Source: Planococcus citri (lineage: Eukaryota > Arthropoda > Insecta > Hemiptera > Pseudococcidae). From it: a stretch of DNA of 64,000 nucleotides. Positions 58,945 to 64,000 of this stretch are shown piece by piece. The DNA is taken from NCBI RefSeq assembly GCF_950023065.1, contig NC_088680.1:10094559-10158558 (forward strand). The letters run 5' to 3'. Numbering within the stretch: the first letter of the stretch is position 1; every line of letters begins with the position of its first letter. A program made the position numbers and the translations under genes. Under the pieces are notes generated by a model. That model did not search any database and was not told the DNA's origin. It saw nothing but the letters and a program-made list of their open reading frames with translations.

Positions 58945-60450
58945 GTTGCAACACCCCCTCCCCGTCGATCCTCCGGGACAACTTTTTCCTTATAGGGGGA
59001 GTCTAAGGAACATTTTTAGCCCTAGTACTCAAAAAGAAGTGGCCCCACTTACAAAATGACGGCCATTTTGATTGACAGGTCAGCCGAAATCGCAGATTTT
59101 GTGTTCCAACGTAGGACTCGCACAACATTTTTCAAACCGTACAAAGATAGATCGAAAGATCAAGCAAAAATTTATCTTTTGTCAAAATTTCAAGAGCTGA
59201 AGTGCGTTTTTCGATTTTTGGCGAATTTTTGAAAATTAAATTCAGGCCAAAAATGAGGGAAAAAATCAGAATTTCACCAAATTGACCAAGAAAGCTGAAA
59301 TTTGGGATTTACACTATTTTCGACATGCCGAATTGATTGGAAACTGTTTCGAACCGTTTTGAGCAGTTCTGGAGGCTCCAGCAGATTTTTTAAACTCGAA
59401 ATTCTCACAAAATTTCATCAAAATGGAGTTGGAAAGCTGAAAATTCTGCAAACTAGCCTCTGGCGACTTTTTGAAAATTCCTGGAGTCTCCATCAGATTT
59501 TTGGAACTTTGAATTTTCACAAAATTTCATCAAATGGAGATGGAGAAAGCTGAAATTCACTCTACACTCTAATTTTAACACCCTCTGAAGACGACTTCCG
59601 GTAAGTTCAAGTCATTTTGGAGCCTCCAGCGACTTCTTGAAAATTACTGGAGCCTCCAGTAGATTTTTGAAACTTGAAATTTCCGCAACATTTTACCAAA
59701 TGGAGTTGGCAGGCTGAAATTTACTTCGTAAACTTTCCAGCTACTTTTTGGAAATTTCAATTCTCCAAAAAACGCCATACGACCTTTCAGAAAGTCGCTG
59801 GAGGCTCCAAACCGGCTTGAACTCCACCAAAATTAGTTTTAAGAATAAATTTCGACTTTCCATCTCCGTTTGATGAAATTTTGGGGAAATTTCAGGTTTC
59901 AATCATCTACTGGAGGCTCCAGTAATTTTTAAAGAATTTCTGCATGCTCCAAAACTACTTGAAATCCTCCTACAGTTGACTTTGTAGCGTATTGAAATTA
60001 GTTTTCAGAGTAAATTTCGACTATCCAAGTCAATTTGATGAAATTTTGTGGGAATTTCGAGGTTCAAAAATCTACTGGAGCCTCGAGAACTGCTCAAAAC
60101 GGTTTGAAACAGTTTCCAATCGATTTGGCATGTCGAAAATAGGGTATATCCCAAATTTCAGCTTTCTGGGCCAATTTGGTAAAATTTTGATTTTTTCTAT
60201 ATTTTCAGCCAAAATTTGATTTTTAAAAATTCACCAAAAATCGAAAAAGGCACCTTTCCACTAGAATTTTTGCCTGCTCTCTCGATCTACTTTTGTACGG
60301 CTCAAAAAATTTCTCTGTCAATCAAAATGGCTGCCATTTTGTAAGTAGGGACACTTTTTTTTTAGTACATACAAGGGCTAGAAATGTTCCTTAATATTCC
60401 CTCTTTAAGAAAACAGTTGTGCTGGAGGATCAACGGAGGGGGGGTGCAAT
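58945..60450. mobile_element. 1.5-kb foldback element
   Basis: GTTGCAACACCCCCTCC at the left is inverted at the right (GGAGGGGGGGTGCAAT). The arms pair with moderate divergence over nearly the full length: AAGGAACATTTTTAGCCCT, ACTTACAAAATGACGGCCAT, TTGATTGACAGG and GGAAACTGTTTCGAACCGTT all have inverted partners, and the centre is near 59.70-59.74 kb. The interior holds CTGGAGSCTCCAG palindromes at 59369, 59647 and 59910. No transposase frame, and no clear target duplication. Confidence 0.85.
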
Positions 60451-62534
60451 AGATCCTTATAGCGGGCTTCCCGACTAGGATGGTATTTGGGTGTACATAG
60501 CTTATTTTGCGAAGTTGAAATTTTTCACCTCCCATCCCCCTTCTTCTCACGTTCTTTCATCGGATGAGAAAATAATTCCATTTTTTTTACTATATCCCCC
60601 TATTTGCAAAAAAAATGTGTCGGTAGCACCCCCTCCCCCCCAACTTGAAAAAAAATCAGAATAAGAATCAGAGAAAAATTTTTGAAAATATCTCATTTTG
60701 TACATCAGAATATTGTTCTTCACAACCCCCTTTTTTAAGGTAAAACCTTCGTTGGATCCCCCAAATGATCTTTGGCTGTTTTGTATGGTGATCTCTAAAT
60801 TTGGGTGAAATAAAAAAGATGGAAAATAGATGTCTGTAGGAATTTTTTGAATTTTTTTCATTTACTTATGGGTATAAATCTTTTTGAATAAACACCTTTA
60901 AAGTTTGGCTAATTTGCGCTTCCATCTCATAAAATTGATTCTTCAGTTAGGTATCGGTTTTCTTCTACATACGTCCAGATAAATTATTAAGCTGAGAGAT
61001 CCCCCTTTACTGATGAACATTTTTTTCAAATTCAACTTAGCCAAACATGGGGGGGGGGGAACTCTTCTAAATTATTAATCCATTTTTCAAACGAAAAAAA
61101 AAAGAATATTCTCCAGTCCCTCAACATATTTTGGCCCCGTTTTAATGTTTGAAAATGGAATATCTAGATCATAGTCATCGAGTTAGAAATTTTGAAAATT
61201 TTACATTTTTGTGTCAGAATTTTTCTGTAAACCTATTAACTCCGTTTTCGGAGAGATCCCTTCCTGGCTTCCTCAAACAAGATTGCTCTTCTTGTACAGA
61301 GCCCGCCCCTCCCAGTGTTGTAAAAATGACAAAAAAAAATCATAATTGATGGCTCATTAGCTTTCCATAAAAAGTGTTTGGAGTTGTTTAGAAAAGTTTT
61401 GACCCAAAATGAAAATTTAGAAAAAAAATGTAGCAGCATTTAATGTTGGATCTTATCAACTGTTCAAGAGACCTAGGGAGGCTTTGTTTGCACATAGTTA
61501 TACAGAACAATTCCGACCAAAAATAAATAATTTTCAAAAAAAATTGCTTCAAATTATTTTCATTTATTGTTTCAAATTCGCAGGTCTCAATGTTTCATTT
61601 ACGTAGAAACTAAAAAGCTGAGGCTGAGGGAATCATTAATGGATGACACAAAAATAGAAATTTTTAATTACATTGGATTTTTTTTTTTTGATTTTTGTTT
61701 TACTTGGGGACTTCCTGGAACGAATCAATTTTGTGTTAGATGGCTATAATTTCCAATTTTTTTTTATTTTTTTTTTCACAACAGTCAACAGACTTACTAT
61801 AATTTTGGGAAGGAAAATCGCAAACAAATTTTCAGGAAAATGAACATGAAAAATCATCCATAGATGATTTTTTTGAATGTTTTTGAACACCCTTTGAATT
61901 TGTTTGTGGCTTTGATTTTTATGTACATATTATTTGTCGAGATGTTTCATTTTTTTTTTTTTAATTTAGGTTAGATAAAATATCGAATATTTATTTGTAC
62001 CCAGCATTGAACTTTTTAAAAATTAATATTATTGTTCTCCCTTAATAAATTTTGGTCAGGGAACGAAAGATGGAATTCTCATTTTCCTCATATTTCCAGA
62101 ATATTATTCAGTTTATTGTTTTTCTGGTTTTTATTGGACATTTTTGGAGGTCGTATGTATATGTTTTGATTTTTTTCAGGAAGGAAGAAGGTGATGGAGG
62201 GGGGGGGGGGTTCTTTCAAATTTTTGGATTGTTTTTGATCAATTTTTCATATTGACATTTCAACGAAACATAAAAATAATTCGTTCATGTAAATACTCGT
62301 AATATTATTTTGTTCAATTAATTTTTATGATAATTTTTTTCGTCATAGATGATGTTCAATTGTTTCCGGTTTTTTATTTTCTACTTTTTCCCAGAATATT
62401 TCAGTTTTTTAGGGGTTTTAATGGGTATAAAACTATTTTTCTGATAATTTTTTAATAGGTACTTGAAATTTGAATTCTTAAAATCAATATTCAATCTTGT
62501 CTGGGGGAAATTTGATTTCATGTACTGTACTCAC
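60451..62534. other. AT-rich intronic non-coding DNA
   Basis: No exon, RNA or clear repeat recognised; G and C homopolymers (for example near 61050 and 62196) and T runs are frequent. Confidence 0.35.
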
Positions 62535-62743
62535 TCTGTAGCTAGAATTTGTTGAGTTGCCGAAGGTGAAATAGATCCTCTATCCACACGATCTGCATCA
62601 TCAATTGATTCGCTGCTTGATTTCCACAAAGGTACTGCGGGAAATATCGGAGTAGGAACGATGGTTTCCAGATGCCCATCGCAGACAGATTGAACGTTGT
62701 GTAGTCTTAAACAAGTTGGATGAACTACAACGCGTTTGGTTTT
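62535..62743 (-). CDS. internal coding exon of the same minus-strand gene
   Basis: The minus-strand tract T10CTTCAG ends at 62744 and the donor ACAGA followed by GTGAGTAC is at 62535/62534. The 209 bp between are open in one frame: 69 codons plus two bases. The product starts KTKRVVVHPTCLRLHNVQSV, continues with CDGHLETIVPTPIFPAVPLW, and ends in a polar acidic part with SSSESIDDADRVDRG. The remaining two bases GA join the T of the exon at 58855 to make an aspartate codon. The first visible codon is in phase 0, so earlier exons must lie beyond 62743, possibly outside the window. The family is not recognised. Confidence 0.65.
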
Positions 62744-63304
62744 CTGAAGAAAAAAAAAAGAAAAAAAACATATTTTATTCACAATAAATCACTTTATTTT
62801 TAAAATATGAAAAGAATAAAATGTTGATATACGAGTAGATCCCCTTCTAAACTTCGATTAGCCTTCTAGTTTGACAAACAACTTGTTCAAGTTGCATATG
62901 CAAACGATGGAAGAGGGTAAATATGTAAGTCAAGTACCTAGTTAATAAATTTCAGCTGGTAATGGAGCGAAGAATTATATTGTGAGGCGTTTCAAGTTTC
63001 TTGATTGATGCTAGCAACAGAAAATGCATTTCAATTTTGGCTGCTTACTAAGATTGTGATGTTGGAGAAAAGAAGGGTAGGTACATTTTGCCAGAAATGA
63101 GTATTTGTTAACAAAAGTATGGCAAGTTTTAATAGAAAAGTTCCTTTCAAAAAATACAAATTGAAGGGATATCACGATTTGAAATAGTCACAAAGGAGGT
63201 AAAACTGTTGAAATGGAGCAAAAAAGCCAAAAAAGAATAAAAAAAAATATAGCACCTGACCAAATTTTAGGAGCTGTATACTACATACCTATAATTCGAT
63301 TTTT
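62744..63304. other. non-coding DNA, probably intron
   Basis: Upstream (transcript sense) of the acceptor at 62744. No further exon could be recognised. Confidence 0.4.
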
Positions 63305-64000
63305 GGGTCATTCCACCTCAATTGGACTAACTTTTTTGAATCATGTCCTTCGATTTCACACGATTTTTTTTTTTTGGGGGGGGGGCTTCAATTATTTTCA
63401 CATTGTCTCAAGATACTCAACTTCAGCAGCACATACCTCCAAATCTATCATACTTTGATCAAAACTGATTTCACAGTTCGAAAGGGAATTGCATTTTGAA
63501 CTTTTCAAATATTTTGAAATTTTCAAAAGTTGAGAGTTGAACTTTCAAATTGAAAGTTCAAATTTCAAAATGGCGCTTAAGTGGGAGCTACCATTTAAAA
63601 TTCTGAAACAATTTCCATAGACGTACCTTTTGATGCTTTTTCGAAATATCCAATTTTTGAGATAGGATCTTTTAATGGAAGAGGAGCACCCCCTCCCCAA
63701 AATTTGGGCAAAACTTTCAAAAAAAAACTTTGGGCATGTGATATATCGAATTATATGTTTTTGGGAACGCTGAACACGAATATGAGGTCAGATTTTTGAT
63801 TGGACCCCATCCACGGCCCCCAGCACCTCCCCAAATGTGGTAAAAGTTCGAAAATGTGTTTTGTTCGAGCGACACATGAAATAGTATATTTGTGGTGACG
63901 CTGAACACGAATATGACGTCAGATTTTTGATTGTACCCCATCCTCGGCCCCCAGCACCTCCCCAAATGGGATAATAGTTCGACAAAGTGTTTTGTTTATA
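63305..64000 (+). repeat. dispersed repeat (family C), copy 2, with 131-bp tandem end
   Basis: Begins GGGTCATTCCACCTCAATT as at 47903 and runs off the window. Its 3' part is tandemly repeated: ACGCTGAACACGAATATGA starts at 63767 and again at 63898, a step of 131 bp, with the following CCCCAGCACCTCCCCAAATG also repeated. Copy 1 has only one such unit. The minus frames at 63717-63985 are translations of the repeat. Confidence 0.85.

Larger units (their letters stand above)
58856..62534 (-). other. inferred 3.7-kb intron carrying a foldback element
   Basis: Bounded by the donor GTGAGTACAG (at 62534) and the acceptor at 58856, joined by matching phase. It contains the 1.5-kb foldback element at 58945-60450, whose edge is only about 90 bp from the acceptor. 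60.45-62.53 kb is otherwise AT-rich with no other feature recognised. Confidence 0.55.

Overview
This is a nuclear eukaryotic window, not a bacterial or viral one. It is AT-rich, has no operons, and holds a few open segments bounded by splice consensus (pyrimidine tract plus CAG acceptors; GTAAGT, GTACGT or GTGAGT donors) in a large excess of non-coding DNA. The transposon remnants (a jockey/R1-like LINE 3' end, a Ty3/Gypsy reverse transcriptase piece, a tRNA-headed SINE, a hAT-like element with an 8-bp target duplication) and the frequent words TAGGTACCTA and ACTCGTA/TACGAGT suggest an arthropod. I lean towards a hemipteran such as a mealybug or other scale insect, but that is an impression from word use and could not be checked.

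Layout, left half. 0-5.9 kb: a SINE (457-904), unique DNA, then a ~505-bp unit in tandem. 5.9-9.15 kb: a degenerate ~185-bp array interrupted by a coding-like block (7582-8260) with a poly(A) signal. 9.15-11.5 kb: unique DNA. 11.69-13.3 kb: a 76-bp satellite rich in TTCGCGAA. 13.3-17.5 kb: unique DNA with one weak exon candidate. 17.5-21.74 kb: a large array built on the word AATGTTG, with ~540-570-bp and 144-bp higher-order units. 24.39-26.66 kb: a foldback element with internal ~311-bp repeats. 29.4-30.8 kb: a broken membrane-protein-like segment followed by another probable foldback. 31.2-32.06 kb: a 21-bp minisatellite.

Layout, right half. 34.4-36.2 kb: T-rich low-complexity DNA. 37.593-39.021 kb: the largest convincing coding exon (minus strand). 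39.25-39.77 kb: a 522-bp palindromic element. 40.4-41.75 kb: an array rich in TGACC words. 44.86-46.66 kb: GATCTGATC-type repeats enclosing the reverse transcriptase remnant. 46.7-47.79 kb: a 9-bp minisatellite whose long open frames are artefacts. 48.7-49.66 kb: two divergent candidate first exons. 50.81-51.78 kb: a hAT-like element with a second element nested in it. 52.54-53.08 kb: the LINE remnant. 57.7-62.75 kb: a minus-strand gene of which two phase-compatible exons are visible, followed by a possible first exon of a second minus-strand gene; the intron between the two exons carries a 1.5-kb foldback element. 63.3-64.0 kb: a second copy of a repeat also present at 47.9 kb.

No protein-coding exon could be matched to a named gene family, so gene symbols are left empty. 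The most notable signal is a set of long inverted-repeat (foldback) elements that share short modules, including the palindrome CTGGAGSCTCCAG, which occurs ten times in three separate elements.
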